64,000 nucleotides of DNA from RUG11198 sp964600615 (GCA_964600615.1 CAZRJK010000005.1:1-64000); one strand, 5' to 3'. Positions 52,893-61,851 are shown, counted from the first letter of the stretch. The notes: generated by a model not told the origin, from the letters alone. Numbers and translations: made by a program.

Positions 52893-53417
52893 CTAAGTCC
52901 AGCTTTTTAGACTAGAAGTACCATTAAATCTTTCAGTGCACCAAAACATTTTTCCACTAGGAATAGTTTTAGCAGTTGAACCCTCACCATAAATAGTTGT
53001 AGCTTGTGTAGATTCTGCATTTCTTACATGAAATTTTCCATTTGATCCTGCAGATGTTAAGCAAACTTCAAACCTCTCAGTACTAGATTCAAACCTAACA
53101 TATGAATTATCTGCATCAATATCTTTGTTTGAAATATTTAAAGTAGTTAATGTAGTAGAAGTCAAAGTTTGAGGTGTACCAGTTTTTAAAGTTTCCAAAC
53201 TAACACCTAAAATTGTAGTTGCCCCAATAACTTGTGACTCAACATATCCTGTATTGAATGCTTCTTGCACTATTAATGCATTATCTTGTAAAGAACCTTT
53301 CCTTGAATTATTCATAGATGTAATTACACTATTAGCAGCAATTCCCATAACTACAGCAAGAATAACTATAACAGCAAGCAACTCTATTAAAGTAAAACCT
53401 TTATTATTTAATTTCAT
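52893..53417 (-). CDS. Type IV prepilin (ComGC/PilA-like)
   Basis: 174 aa. It starts MKLNNKGFTLIELLAVIVIL: a short leader, a prepilin peptidase site G/F, Glu at +5 and the classic hydrophobic helix. The mature part is small and Thr/Ser-rich, with two C-terminal Cys (EVCLTS and FWCTE). GAGGAGG is 5 bases from ATG 53417; the frame open to 53453 runs into the upstream terminator. No pilus ATPase, platform protein or peptidase lies beside it, so it is a lone major- or pseudopilin. Confidence 0.85.
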   Translation of the reverse strand: MKLNNKGFTLIELLAVIVILAVVMGIAANSVITSMNNSRKGSLQDNALIVQEAFNTGYVESQVIGATTILGVSLETLKTGTPQTLTSTTLTTLNISNKDIDADNSYVRFESSTERFEVCLTSAGSNGKFHVRNAESTQATTIYGEGSTAKTIPSGKMFWCTERFNGTSSLKSWT

Positions 53418-53452
53418 AATTTCCTCCTCTATTTTATAAATAAATAATACCA

Positions 53453-53481
53453 AAAAAACAATTGTTAGTCAATTGTTTTTT
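53453..53481. terminator. rsmD terminator
   Basis: 12-bp stem A6 CAATTG / CAATTG T6 with loop TTAGT. The rsmD stop lies at the loop edge. Confidence 0.8.
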
Positions 53482-54019
53482 GTAAAATATATATATATTT
53501 ATCTCCATATTTTTTAATTTTCTTTATCCTAAATTCTTTTTCATCAACTTCTAATTTATCATCTCTAAACTCTAATATTAATAAACCATTATAATTTAAT
53601 ATATTATATTTAATAATATTATTAATACATCTATTAATATTATGATAATCATAAGGAGGATCTACAAATATAATATCAAATAATATATTATTACTATTAA
53701 AATATTTAATAGCCCTATTATAATCCATATTTAATACTTCTGTTTTATCTTTAATTTTAAAATTATTTATATTCTTATTTATTATATTAATACATTTAAT
53801 ATTATTATCTATAAAATAACAATATTTACTACCATTACTTATAGCCTCTATTCCTAAATTACCAGAACCTGCAAATAAATCTAATATTACAGCATCTTTA
53901 ATATAATCTTGAATACTACCAAAGACACTTTCTTTAACCCTATCCATAGTAGGTCTAGTACCTTCTATATCATATCCTTCTATTTTTCTTCCCTTTAATA
54001 TACCACTTATTACTCTCAT
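53465..54019 (-). CDS. rsmD: 16S rRNA guanine-966 N2-methyltransferase RsmD
   Basis: 184 aa Rossmann methyltransferase. RVISGILKGRKIEGYD at the start, TRPTMDRVKESVFGSI, the SAM motif LDLFAGSGNLGIEAISNG and the catalytic VDPPYDY are all present. It is the ylbH homologue, 10 bases after ylbF, keeping the Bacillus ylb order; coaD, which often follows, is missing. Confidence 0.94.
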   Translation of the reverse strand: MRVISGILKGRKIEGYDIEGTRPTMDRVKESVFGSIQDYIKDAVILDLFAGSGNLGIEAISNGSKYCYFIDNNIKCINIINKNINNFKIKDKTEVLNMDYNRAIKYFNSNNILFDIIFVDPPYDYHNINRCINNIIKYNILNYNGLLILEFRDDKLEVDEKEFRIKKIKKYGDKYIYILQKTID

Positions 54020-54028
54020 ATTACTCCT

Positions 54029-54319
54029 TTAAAAACATTTATTACCAGTTACTTTCTTAAATCTACTATTAATATCTATAACTATATACATTAGTTCATT
54101 ATAATATTTCATATAACTAACATATTCAGGATATTTATATAGTTTTCTTTTTATATCCATTAATTCATAATCATCTTTTATATCTTTACCTTTTTTTAAT
54201 AATTCTTGTATTTCATTATTATTAATTATTTTATTTTTATATAAAGTAATATTCTTAATAATATCACTATCATCTAATGCATCCAATAATTTAAATGTCT
54301 TATCCATAACCTCATTCAT
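54029..54319 (-). CDS. ylbF: YlbF/YmcA family regulator (short form)
   Basis: 96 aa helical protein matching the YlbF/YmcA fold (LDALDDSDIIKNITLYKNKIINNNEIQELL...DIKRKLYKYPEYVSYMKYYNEL). In Bacillus, YlbF acts with YmcA and YaaT, affecting RNase Y and development. It is shorter than Bacillus YlbF (about 150 aa) and keeps only one Cys at the C-terminus. Position between ylbE and rsmD supports the call. Confidence 0.75.
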   Translation of the reverse strand: MNEVMDKTFKLLDALDDSDIIKNITLYKNKIINNNEIQELLKKGKDIKDDYELMDIKRKLYKYPEYVSYMKYYNELMYIVIDINSRFKKVTGNKCF

Positions 54320-54349
54320 AATTATCCCTCGATGAGTATTATATATTAA

Positions 54350-54571
54350 TTACTTAAAAACATCAAGAAAACTTTGTAACATATTAATATTATCCATTGT
54401 TTTATTTATTTTATCCACAGTAGTAAGCTTATACTTTACCCTCATTTCATCTACAAAATATTTAAAACTATTACTATTTCTATTTAAATATTTATACCAA
54501 TAAGAATTCTCTCTTAAAAATCTTTTTAAATTAATATCTTTTTCTATTTTATATTGAATACTATATTCCAT
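54350..54571 (-). CDS. ylbE: YlbE-like protein
   Basis: 73 aa. YKIEKDINLKRFLRENSYWYKYLNRN resembles the YlbE family of small Bacilli proteins. The ATG overlaps the ylbD stop (TAATG), so the pair is translationally coupled. Function is unknown; synteny is the main support. Confidence 0.65.
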   Translation of the reverse strand: MEYSIQYKIEKDINLKRFLRENSYWYKYLNRNSNSFKYFVDEMRVKYKLTTVDKINKTMDNINMLQSFLDVFK

Positions 54572-54924
54572 TAATCATCAAACTTTCTATATAAAGGCCT
54601 AGGATTATAAGTAGTATTATTAGTATTACTACTAACAAACAAATCACCTAATAAAGTTAAGGTCTTTTGTAAAGAAGTAATACCCTCCTGCACTTTATCA
54701 ACATCTATATTTTTAGCCATTTTTACTAAATCCTCAAATTTAAAACTACTACTAGAATTATTAGAATTACCATTTAAATATTTATTCCAAGCTTCTTCAT
54801 CATCACCAACTATATCATATAATTCATATAATTCCTGCCAAGTCTTTTTTTTATCTCTAACATAACTAATTAAAAAAGGATTAGCCTTAACAAACAATTT
54901 AAAACTATCACTTCTATCACTCAT
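54571..54924 (-). CDS. ylbD: YlbD-type spore coat protein
   Basis: 117 aa. FKLFVKANPFLISYVRDKKKTWQELYELYDIVGDDEEAWNKY is the YlbD core (F-x-x-F-V, KTWQELYE), annotated as a putative coat protein in Bacillus. An Asn/Ser-rich linker precedes the helical C-terminal half. It leads ylbD-ylbE-ylbF-rsmD. Confidence 0.72.
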   Translation of the reverse strand: MSDRSDSFKLFVKANPFLISYVRDKKKTWQELYELYDIVGDDEEAWNKYLNGNSNNSSSSFKFEDLVKMAKNIDVDKVQEGITSLQKTLTLLGDLFVSSNTNNTTYNPRPLYRKFDD

Positions 54925-54960
54925 AATATCACCTTCTATATAAATATATGTTAAATAAAA

Positions 54961-54981
54961 AAAGAAATAGACTATTTCTTT
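54961..54981 (-). terminator. rluB terminator
   Basis: 9-bp stem AAAGAAATA / TATTTCTTT with loop GAC, U-tract on the minus strand. Confidence 0.75.
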
Positions 54982-55697
54982 TATTTTACTAAACTATATA
55001 ATATAGCAATCTCCTTATTAGATAATTTTCTATATTCTCCTACTTTTAATCCTGTTAAATCTAAAAAAGCATATCTTTCTCTTTTTAATTTTATTACTTT
55101 TTTACCAACAGCTTCTATCATTTTTCTAATTTGCCTATTTCTACCTTCATGAATTATTATCTCTACCATACAGGTATTCTTTTCACGAGAAATACTCTTT
55201 ATTTTAACAGAAGCCTTACTAGTTTTCTTACCATCAATAATAATACCTTCTCTTAATCTTTTAACATCATACCCCGTAAGTATACCTTCTACTTTTACAA
55301 TATATAATTTATCTATATTACTATTAGGCTTCATTAATTTATTAGATAAATTACCATCATTAGTAAGAAGTAATACCCCTGTAGTATCATAATCAAGTCT
55401 ACCTATAGGATAAATTCTTGTATTAGTATTTATTAAATCTACAACAGTTTTTCTACCCTTATCATCAGAGACAGTACTAACAACACCTCTTGGTTTATAT
55501 AATAAATAATATTCATAATTTTTATTATTATCTAATATAACACCTTCTACTTCAATACTATCCCCATGATTTACTTTAGTTCCCAATTCTAAAACAGTAT
55601 TACCATTAACTTTCACTTTTCCTTCTAAAATTAATTTTTCTGCTTTTCTTCTAGAACAATATCCACATTCCGCTATTACCTTTTGTATTCTCTCCAT
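54981..55697 (-). CDS. rluB: rRNA pseudouridine synthase, RluB/RsuA family
   Basis: 238 aa. An N-terminal S4 RNA-binding domain (ERIQKVIAECGYCSRRKAEKLI) is followed by the RsuA-type catalytic domain with GRLDYDTTGVLLLTNDG (catalytic Asp), HEGRNRQIRKMIEAVG and the closing LKVGEYRKLS. It modifies a uridine in 23S (or 16S) rRNA; the exact site is not determinable. ATG 55697 is chosen (GAGTGAT upstream) over 55709. Confidence 0.92.
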   Translation of the reverse strand: MERIQKVIAECGYCSRRKAEKLILEGKVKVNGNTVLELGTKVNHGDSIEVEGVILDNNKNYEYYLLYKPRGVVSTVSDDKGRKTVVDLINTNTRIYPIGRLDYDTTGVLLLTNDGNLSNKLMKPNSNIDKLYIVKVEGILTGYDVKRLREGIIIDGKKTSKASVKIKSISREKNTCMVEIIIHEGRNRQIRKMIEAVGKKVIKLKRERYAFLDLTGLKVGEYRKLSNKEIAILYSLVK

Positions 55698-55735
55698 AAT
55701 ATCACTCATTTCTAAAAATATTATACAATAAATAA

Positions 55736-56629
55736 TTACTTCAAACCATCAAATTTTTCAAAATCAGGAATAAAACTCTCTTTTTGTGTTTCCCCATCTT
55801 GAATATAAGCTTCTCTAATTCCTAAATCATAAACATAATTAATTAATTCATCATAATCTTCATCTTTAACTCTATCATTTAACTCTTTATATTCTAGTTT
55901 TCTAATAGGAGTATATTGATTCATAATACTATAAATAATATTATTATTATATTTATCATATAAATATTTAATAATCTTCTTACTATCAACAATATTACCT
56001 GGTAACATTAAATGTCTAACAATTACTCCTCTTTTTATTAGACCATTCTTATCATATTTAGGGTTTCCTACCTGATTATACATTTCTTCTATAGCTAAAC
56101 TAGCATATTTAAAATAATCTTTACAATTACTATATTTAATAGCTAATTCATTATCATAATACTTAAAATCAGGTAAATATACATCTACAATACCATCTAA
56201 CATTTTAATAGTATCTATATTTTCATAACTACTAGTATTATAAATAATAGGTATTTTTAATCCTTTCTTTTTAGCTAATTTAATTCCATCTACTATTAAA
56301 GGAACATACATAGTACCAGTAATCAAATTAATATTATTAGCGCCCTTATTTTGTAATTTTATACATATATCACTAAATTCTCCTACACTAACAACTTTAC
56401 CCTTATGTAAAGTACTAATATCATAATTCTGACAAAAAATACATCTTAAATTACAATAAGAAAAAAATATAGTCCCTGACCCAGTATCACCACTAATACA
56501 AGGTTCTTCCCACATATGTAAAGAATATCTAGCTATAACCATATCTTTCCCACAGCCACAATACCCAAATTCACCTTTTAATCGATTTACTTTACAATTA
56601 TGAGGACATAATTCACAACACTCTAACAT
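55736..56629 (-). CDS. Radical SAM protein, PflA-related (COG1313-like)
   Basis: 297 aa. An N-terminal Cys cluster (CCELCPHNCKVNR and YCGCG) is followed by the radical SAM motif CNLRCIFCQNY, binding a 4Fe-4S cluster and SAM. The rest continues as a TIM-like barrel (NLITGTMYVPLIVDGI, DVYLPDFKYYD). It resembles the uncharacterised pyruvate formate-lyase activating enzyme-related family, with no target enzyme nearby. RBS GAGGTGAT. Confidence 0.82.
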   Translation of the reverse strand: MLECCELCPHNCKVNRLKGEFGYCGCGKDMVIARYSLHMWEEPCISGDTGSGTIFFSYCNLRCIFCQNYDISTLHKGKVVSVGEFSDICIKLQNKGANNINLITGTMYVPLIVDGIKLAKKKGLKIPIIYNTSSYENIDTIKMLDGIVDVYLPDFKYYDNELAIKYSNCKDYFKYASLAIEEMYNQVGNPKYDKNGLIKRGVIVRHLMLPGNIVDSKKIIKYLYDKYNNNIIYSIMNQYTPIRKLEYKELNDRVKDEDYDELINYVYDLGIREAYIQDGETQKESFIPDFEKFDGLK

Positions 56630-56645
56630 AAAATCACCTCAAAAA

Positions 56646-56674
56646 AAGAAAGTGTTTAATAAAACACATTTCTT
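56646..56674 (-). terminator. Terminator of the ecf-truA operon
   Basis: 12-bp interrupted stem (one bulged base) with loop AATA, followed by seven U on the minus strand. Confidence 0.75.
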
Positions 56675-57396
56675 AAAAATAATCCCTGTGCTTCAGCCGT
56701 TGGACCAGCTTTAGATCTATCTTCACTTTGAAGTATATCTATTATCTCTTCACTTCTTCTTTTACCTTCTCCAATTTCTATTAAAGTACCTACCATATTC
56801 CTAACCATATATCTAAGAAATCCCGTACCAATAAAAACTAAAGTAATCTTACTAACATCCTTTAAATCTCTTATAATATTAGTCTGAGATAAAGTCCTAA
56901 CATAATCTTCTCTATCATCATCAGCCTTAGTAAAAGCTTTAAAACTATGCGTACCTTCCAAATATTTCATAGCCCTCTGCATCTCTACAACATCTAATTT
57001 TCTATTATGTTGATAAACATACTTTCTCTCTAAAGGATTATATTCTCCCATATTTATTTGATAAATATATTCCTTACCTATAGCATCAAATCTAGCATGA
57101 AAATTATCAGAAACAGGTTCAATACTCTTAATATAAATATCTGGAGGAAGCATTGAATTAGCACTACTAAGAACCTTTTCACAATCTATCTCTTTAGAAA
57201 AATCCACATGAGCTTTCTGATTCATCGCATGTACTCCTGCATCCGTTCTCCCAGAAGCTACTACATTTACTTCTTTATTTCCATTTAACTTTTTCAAAAC
57301 ACTTTCAATTTCTCCTTGAACCGTTCTATCCTTTGGTTGCTTTTGATAACCTTTAAAATCAGTACCATCATAAGAAAAAGTCATAAAATACCTCAT
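56656..57396 (-). CDS. truA: tRNA pseudouridine(38-40) synthase TruA
   Basis: 246 aa. It has SYDGTDFKGYQKQPKDRTVQ at the start, the catalytic Asp in SGRTDAGVHAM, DIYIKSIEPVSDNFHARFDA and GTGFLRYMVRNMVGTLI. It is translated after ecfT, 14 bases apart, the classic ecfA1-ecfA2-ecfT-truA order of Firmicutes. Confidence 0.96.
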   Translation of the reverse strand: MRYFMTFSYDGTDFKGYQKQPKDRTVQGEIESVLKKLNGNKEVNVVASGRTDAGVHAMNQKAHVDFSKEIDCEKVLSSANSMLPPDIYIKSIEPVSDNFHARFDAIGKEYIYQINMGEYNPLERKYVYQHNRKLDVVEMQRAMKYLEGTHSFKAFTKADDDREDYVRTLSQTNIIRDLKDVSKITLVFIGTGFLRYMVRNMVGTLIEIGEGKRRSEEIIDILQSEDRSKAGPTAEAQGLFLRNVFY

Positions 57397-57410
57397 ACTA
57401 CTACCTCTTT

Positions 57411-58151
57411 CTAATAAATGAAAGTTACAACCATCATCATAATAGTAACAACTAATAACATTGTATCAGTTTTCTTCCATTTATTCAATCTATAATCAGA
57501 TATATAATTACTAACACCATAATTCTTAATATACATATTATTTTTTAATATACTTAATTTCTCAACAGATTTTTTCAATACAGGTTTAATGCAACTAACA
57601 ACATTCTTTAATTTATCAATAAAACTCATATCTATAACCCTAACACCCCTTAATTTTTTAGATAACTTAATTCTATTATATTCAGCATAACATATACCAA
57701 AAAACTTAAAATTTAAAGCTAAGTCCAAAGACTCTTCATTAATATCAATAAATCTCTTAAAAGGTTTTAATAATCTATAAATTCCATTAACCATATCATT
57801 TAAAGAAGTAGTAATAGTAATTATCATCAAATAAATAATAATATCAAATGCCTTTAAAGTCCATATTAATCCATTAATAACATTCCATGAAAACAAACTA
57901 ACTAAAACTAACACAAATAATAATATAAACCTAAAAATTCTTAAATTACTTAAATATAATCTAAAACTAATATTACTCCATAACATCATAACAAATATAT
58001 ATAAATTAACAACCACTAAATCTACAACACTTTCACAAAAAAACAAAGAAATAACTAATATTATTAAAGAACTTATCTTATATATAGAACTTAATCTATG
58101 AACCATTGAAGAAATAGAATAATATTCAAAAAAACTATAATTATTTTGCAT
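57411..58151 (-). CDS. ecfT: ECF transporter transmembrane protein EcfT
   Basis: 246 aa membrane scaffold coupling S-components to the ATPases. An N-terminal helix region (YSISSMVHRLSSIYKISSLI) is followed by four to five hydrophobic helices, the cytoplasmic coupling motifs with Ala/Arg (KLSKKLRGVRVIDMSF) and a final C-terminal helix. It overlaps ecfA2 by 11 bases. Confidence 0.85.
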   Translation of the reverse strand: MQNNYSFFEYYSISSMVHRLSSIYKISSLIILVISLFFCESVVDLVVVNLYIFVMMLWSNISFRLYLSNLRIFRFILLFVLVLVSLFSWNVINGLIWTLKAFDIIIYLMIITITTSLNDMVNGIYRLLKPFKRFIDINEESLDLALNFKFFGICYAEYNRIKLSKKLRGVRVIDMSFIDKLKNVVSCIKPVLKKSVEKLSILKNNMYIKNYGVSNYISDYRLNKWKKTDTMLLVVTIMMMVVTFIY

Positions 58152-58947
58152 TATCTACCACTTCCATTACTAACTCATTAATGTCACTAGTATATTTTAA
58201 ATCTAAATCCTTCAAAACATTAACCAACTTAATAAAATTAACACTATCTGGAATCTCATAACCAAAAGTTTTTAAAATATCACTATTATCAATTAATTCA
58301 CTAATCTTACCACTCTTAATCAATCTACAATTATCCATAAAAACATAATTATCACTAACATTATAAACAAAATCAATATCATTAGACATAATAATAACAC
58401 TCTTATGATATCTATTCTTTAATAATTTTATTAATTTAATTAATTTCTTTTTATAATTATAATCCAAATATACTGTAGGTTCATCCAATATTAATACCTG
58501 TGGATTTAACACTAAAGATGAAGCTAAAGCCACTAAAAAAGCCTCGCCACTACTCAAAGTATCTATTTTTCTTGAATAATAACTCTCATCCAAACCAACA
58601 AGTTTTAAAGAATCAACAATTTGCTTATCCCTTTTATTCTCTTTAAATCTAAATTGCTTTAACCCAAATCCTATTTCATCATAAACATTTTCACAAAAGA
58701 AATGATCTGTAGGTTTTTGAAAAACATACCCTACATCCTTCATAAATCTATTTTTATTATATTCTGTACTTCCATTAACAAGAATTTTTCCACCATCATA
58801 TTTAACTAAATCCATAATTATATAACTAATTAAACTCTTACCACTACCACTCTTACCTAAAATGGCAGTTACTTTAGAACTTTCAAACTTATAACTAAAA
58901 TTATCAATAATATTTCTAAACTTAATATTATATAACTCTATTTCCAT
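58141..58947 (-). CDS. ecfA2: ECF transporter ATPase EcfA2
   Basis: 268 aa ABC ATPase. Walker A is GKSGSGKSL, the Q-loop is VFQKPTDHFF, the signature is LSSGEAFLVALA (LSGGQ variant) and Walker B is VLILDEPTVYLD with an intact catalytic Glu. It pairs with EcfA1 and drives vitamin or metal uptake together with S-components encoded elsewhere. It starts within the end of ecfA1. Confidence 0.85.
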   Translation of the reverse strand: MEIELYNIKFRNIIDNFSYKFESSKVTAILGKSGSGKSLISYIIMDLVKYDGGKILVNGSTEYNKNRFMKDVGYVFQKPTDHFFCENVYDEIGFGLKQFRFKENKRDKQIVDSLKLVGLDESYYSRKIDTLSSGEAFLVALASSLVLNPQVLILDEPTVYLDYNYKKKLIKLIKLLKNRYHKSVIIMSNDIDFVYNVSDNYVFMDNCRLIKSGKISELIDNSDILKTFGYEIPDSVNFIKLVNVLKDLDLKYTSDINELVMEVVDNAK

Positions 58948-59747
58948 ATATCATCAACTAACTTTCTCATATCTAAATAAACATGGCTAATAATATCTTT
59001 ATCAATAAGTTTCAAAGAAAAATCAATCATAAAAGGAAGTTCTATACCACAATCATATAATTTTTCTTTATTCTTAAATACACTTCTAGGAGTACCACTA
59101 AACATAACACTACCCTTATCTAAAACAATAACTCTATCTCCATAAAGAGTATCATTCATATTATGAGTAACCATTAAAATCGTTAACTTACTCTCTTTAT
59201 TATATTTTTTTAAAATATTAAAAACAAGCTCTCTATCCTTAACAGATAACTGATGTAAGCAATCATCAAGAATTAATACTGAAGGATTAGTAATAAGAGC
59301 AGACGCTAAAAATACTTTTACTTTATTACTATTAGATATCTTATCAAAATCCCTATTTAAAATCTCATAAATCTTAAACTCTTTAGCAATATCAACTACT
59401 TTCTTACTAATACTAAACTCATTTACCCCTAAATTATTAAGACCAACAGATATTTCATCACTAACACTAACACACACATTAACATTATTTATATCATCTA
59501 AAACAATACTAACATTCTTTCTAACATTATAAATATTGGCCTTATTCAAACAAATACCATTTATATCTATATAACCATCATAATTAATAAGACCTGCTAA
59601 GATATTAACTAACGTACTCTTACCACTACCATTAGCCCCAATTATACTAACAAATTCTCCCTTTTTAATATTAAAAGATAAATTATTTAATATATTCTTT
59701 CCATCTACAGAATAACTAACATTATCAAAATTAATAATACTTTCCAT
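58938..59747 (-). CDS. ecfA1: ECF transporter ATPase EcfA1, degenerate catalytic motifs
   Basis: 269 aa ABC ATPase. Walker A GANGSGKST is intact and the switch His is present (VTHNMND), but the signature helix reads ISNSNKVKVFLASA instead of LSGGQ-type, and Walker B is VLILDDCLHQL, with Asp at the catalytic Glu position. One of the two composite ATP sites is thus probably weak. The first gene of the ecf-truA operon. ATG 59747 is taken over GTG 59756, which lies within the RBS region. Confidence 0.82.
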   Translation of the reverse strand: MESIINFDNVSYSVDGKNILNNLSFNIKKGEFVSIIGANGSGKSTLVNILAGLINYDGYIDINGICLNKANIYNVRKNVSIVLDDINNVNVCVSVSDEISVGLNNLGVNEFSISKKVVDIAKEFKIYEILNRDFDKISNSNKVKVFLASALITNPSVLILDDCLHQLSVKDRELVFNILKKYNKESKLTILMVTHNMNDTLYGDRVIVLDKGSVMFSGTPRSVFKNKEKLYDCGIELPFMIDFSLKLIDKDIISHVYLDMRKLVDDIWK

Positions 59748-59769
59748 AAATATCACAACCCATACGCAT

Positions 59770-59798
59770 ATTATAGAGTAAACCTAAGGTTTTTGCAA
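59770..59798 (-). promoter_or_regulatory. Promoter of the ecf-truA operon
   Basis: TTGCAA (59793-59798), 17-base spacer, TATAAT (59770-59775). The spacer contains the palindrome at 59780-59792. Confidence 0.7.
59780..59792. promoter_or_regulatory. Candidate operator in the ecf promoter
   Basis: AAACCTTAGGTTT (minus strand), a perfect 13-base inverted repeat with a single central base. It occupies the -35/-10 spacer, which suits repression by a dimeric regulator. Confidence 0.5.
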
Positions 59799-59803
59799 GA
59801 AAA

Positions 59804-59827
59804 AAAAATAATGTTACCATTATTTTT
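59804..59827 (-). terminator. mbl terminator
   Basis: 10-bp stem AAAAATAATG / CATTATTTTT with loop TTAC and U-tract on the minus strand. Confidence 0.8.
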
Positions 59828-60821
59828 AAATTTTTCCATCTATTAAATGAATATTATCTAAAAGTATTCCCGTACCCTCTGCAACACAAGTAAGAGGACT
59901 CTCAGCAATAAATACAGGTACTTTTAATTCTTGAGATAATAATTGTCCAAAACCATCCACTAAACAACCCCCACCAGTAAGAACAATACCCTTATCTATA
60001 ATATCAGCAGATAACTCTGGAGGAGTTTGTTCTAAAATACTCTTAGCACAATGAACAATCGTATAAACGCTCTCTCTTAATGCTTCTTCTACTTCATCAC
60101 TAGTAATTGTAACAGAATGAGGAAGACCAGTAACTAAATCTCTACCCCTAACTTCCATCTTCTCATTTCTAGAACCAGGAAATACAGTTCCAATAGTTAT
60201 CTTTATATCTTCAGCAGTTCTATCACCAACTAATAATTTATATTTATCTTTAATATATTTAACAATATCATTATCAAAAGCATTACCCGCTATTCTAATT
60301 GATGCACTATTAACAATACCACCTAAAGATAAAATAGCAATATCAGTAGTACCACCACCAATATCTATAACCATATTACCAGATGGTTTTGAAATATCCA
60401 TACCAGCACCAATAGCAGCAACCTTAGGTTCTTCCTCTAAGAATACTTTCTTAGCACCAGTTCTCTCAGCCGCTTCTACAATAGCATTTTTTTCAACCTG
60501 AGTGATATTAGAAGGACAACAAATTAGTATCCTAGGACGTGAAAAGAAACTCTTACCATTAACTTTCTTAATAAAATAATTAAGCATAACTTCTGTAGTT
60601 TCAAAATCCGCAATAACCCCATCTTTCATAGGTCTAATTGCTTTAACTTTACCAGGAGTTCTTCCAAGCATTTCCCTAGCCTCAGTACCAACAGCTAAAG
60701 GTTTTTTTGATTCAACCTCTATTGCTACAACACTAGGTTCATTTAAAACAATACCTTGTCCTTTTATATAAATTAAAACATTAGCCGTCCCTAAATCAAT
60801 ACCAATATCCTTATGAAACAT
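59826..60821 (-). CDS. mbl: Actin-like rod-shape protein MreB/Mbl
   Basis: 331 aa actin-fold ATPase. It has DIGIDLGTANVLIYIKGQG (phosphate 1), MVIDIGGGTTDIAILS (phosphate 2) and GIVLTGGGCLVDGFGQLL. It directs lateral cell-wall synthesis. It lies directly after spoIIID, as mbl does in Bacillus, hence the symbol; no mreC/mreD follows. GGAGGGTGAT precedes ATG 60821; the ATG at 60836 overlaps that RBS. Confidence 0.94.
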   Translation of the reverse strand: MFHKDIGIDLGTANVLIYIKGQGIVLNEPSVVAIEVESKKPLAVGTEAREMLGRTPGKVKAIRPMKDGVIADFETTEVMLNYFIKKVNGKSFFSRPRILICCPSNITQVEKNAIVEAAERTGAKKVFLEEEPKVAAIGAGMDISKPSGNMVIDIGGGTTDIAILSLGGIVNSASIRIAGNAFDNDIVKYIKDKYKLLVGDRTAEDIKITIGTVFPGSRNEKMEVRGRDLVTGLPHSVTITSDEVEEALRESVYTIVHCAKSILEQTPPELSADIIDKGIVLTGGGCLVDGFGQLLSQELKVPVFIAESPLTCVAEGTGILLDNIHLIDGKI

Positions 60822-60874
60822 AATATCACCCTCCATTTCATTATTTTAACACATAAAATAAGGTTTGAATACCA

Positions 60875-61132
60875 TTAATTTGCATTTTTCTCTAAAAATT
60901 TTCTTTTTGTAGATTCTCCTCCTCTAATGTGTCTAATATTTGTATGATAAGTCATAATTTTTGACACTTTATTATACATTTCAACATCAATTTCTAACAA
61001 TCTATCATGTAAATCTTTATGTACAGTACTCTTACTAACATTAAATATCAAAGCCATATCCCTAACAGTTTCTCCAGTATCTATCATATACTTAGCCTCA
61101 TTAATAACCCTATTAACAATATACTTATTCAT
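60875..61132 (-). CDS. spoIIID: Sporulation transcription regulator SpoIIID
   Basis: 85 aa helix-turn-helix regulator of mother-cell genes. TGETVRDMALIFNVSKSTVHKDLHDRL is the diagnostic HTH and the basic tail (GGESTKRKF) contacts DNA in the Bacillus protein. A weak sigma-E-like promoter (TCATAGA ... ATATAAT) lies upstream at about 61154-61182. It precedes mbl as in Bacillus. Confidence 0.95.
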   Translation of the reverse strand: MNKYIVNRVINEAKYMIDTGETVRDMALIFNVSKSTVHKDLHDRLLEIDVEMYNKVSKIMTYHTNIRHIRGGESTKRKFLEKNAN

Positions 61133-61182
61133 ATCAATCCCCTTTACACTATTATATTAATCTATTTTATTTCTATGAAAAA

Positions 61183-61199
61183 AAGTGGCATTACCACTT
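61183..61199 (-). terminator. spoIIQ terminator
   Basis: 6-bp stem AAGTGG / CCACTT, loop CATTA, then seven U on the minus strand. It overlaps the spoIIQ stop. Confidence 0.7.
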
Positions 61200-61851
61200 A
61201 ATTTAATTCACCAAGAAGTTTTCCATAATAGTCATCAGGATTAACTACCTTTCCTTGATAATATAATTCAAAATGCAAATGATTACCAAGATCAGTACTA
61301 ATATTATTTTCCCCACTCTTACCAATTATTGTTCCTTGAGTAACATTATCATCCACTTTAAAATTAATAACCCCCATACTTTGATAAACACTAATTAAAT
61401 CATTACTATGCTTAATCTTAATAGTTTTACCCATAATCTCATCTTCAACAACTTCCATAACAGTACCATCTAATATACTAACAACATCAAATTCATTACC
61501 ATTAGCATAATCTATACCAGAATTTTGCATATAAGTATCCCCATAATAAAAGATAGCATTCTCTTGTGTAGCATTATCAGATTCCTTATTATAATAATTT
61601 TTAACAACCTTCATATCCGTAACAACATAAGGTCTAATTATCTGAGGATCAGTATTAACAACAGGAACAACCTCTTCTACAACAGTATCCTCACTACTAG
61701 GTAATTCTTCCTCCCTGTCACTAACAGTACCAGTATCCTTAAACAAAGAATTATTAATAGCTTTATCAATAAAAAACATACTACCAATAAGCATAGCTAT
61801 TGATAAAACATAAACTAATGGAACAACAAATGGTTTTATTCTTCTTTTCAT
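61198..61851 (-). CDS. spoIIQ: SpoIIQ-like M23-fold sporulation protein
   Basis: 217 aa. A signal anchor (about 8-28) and an acidic linker lead to a LytM/M23 domain (about 105-210). The first zinc motif, normally H-x-GID, reads MQNSGID, without the His, while the HLHFE motif is intact. The Bacillus SpoIIQ is also catalytically dead and serves as a scaffold binding SpoIIIAH between the forespore and mother cell. Position between spoIID and spoIIID supports the identity. A GTATA box at 61893-61897 might be part of a sigma-F promoter. Confidence 0.82.
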   Translation of the reverse strand: MKRRIKPFVVPLVYVLSIAMLIGSMFFIDKAINNSLFKDTGTVSDREEELPSSEDTVVEEVVPVVNTDPQIIRPYVVTDMKVVKNYYNKESDNATQENAIFYYGDTYMQNSGIDYANGNEFDVVSILDGTVMEVVEDEIMGKTIKIKHSNDLISVYQSMGVINFKVDDNVTQGTIIGKSGENNISTDLGNHLHFELYYQGKVVNPDDYYGKLLGELN

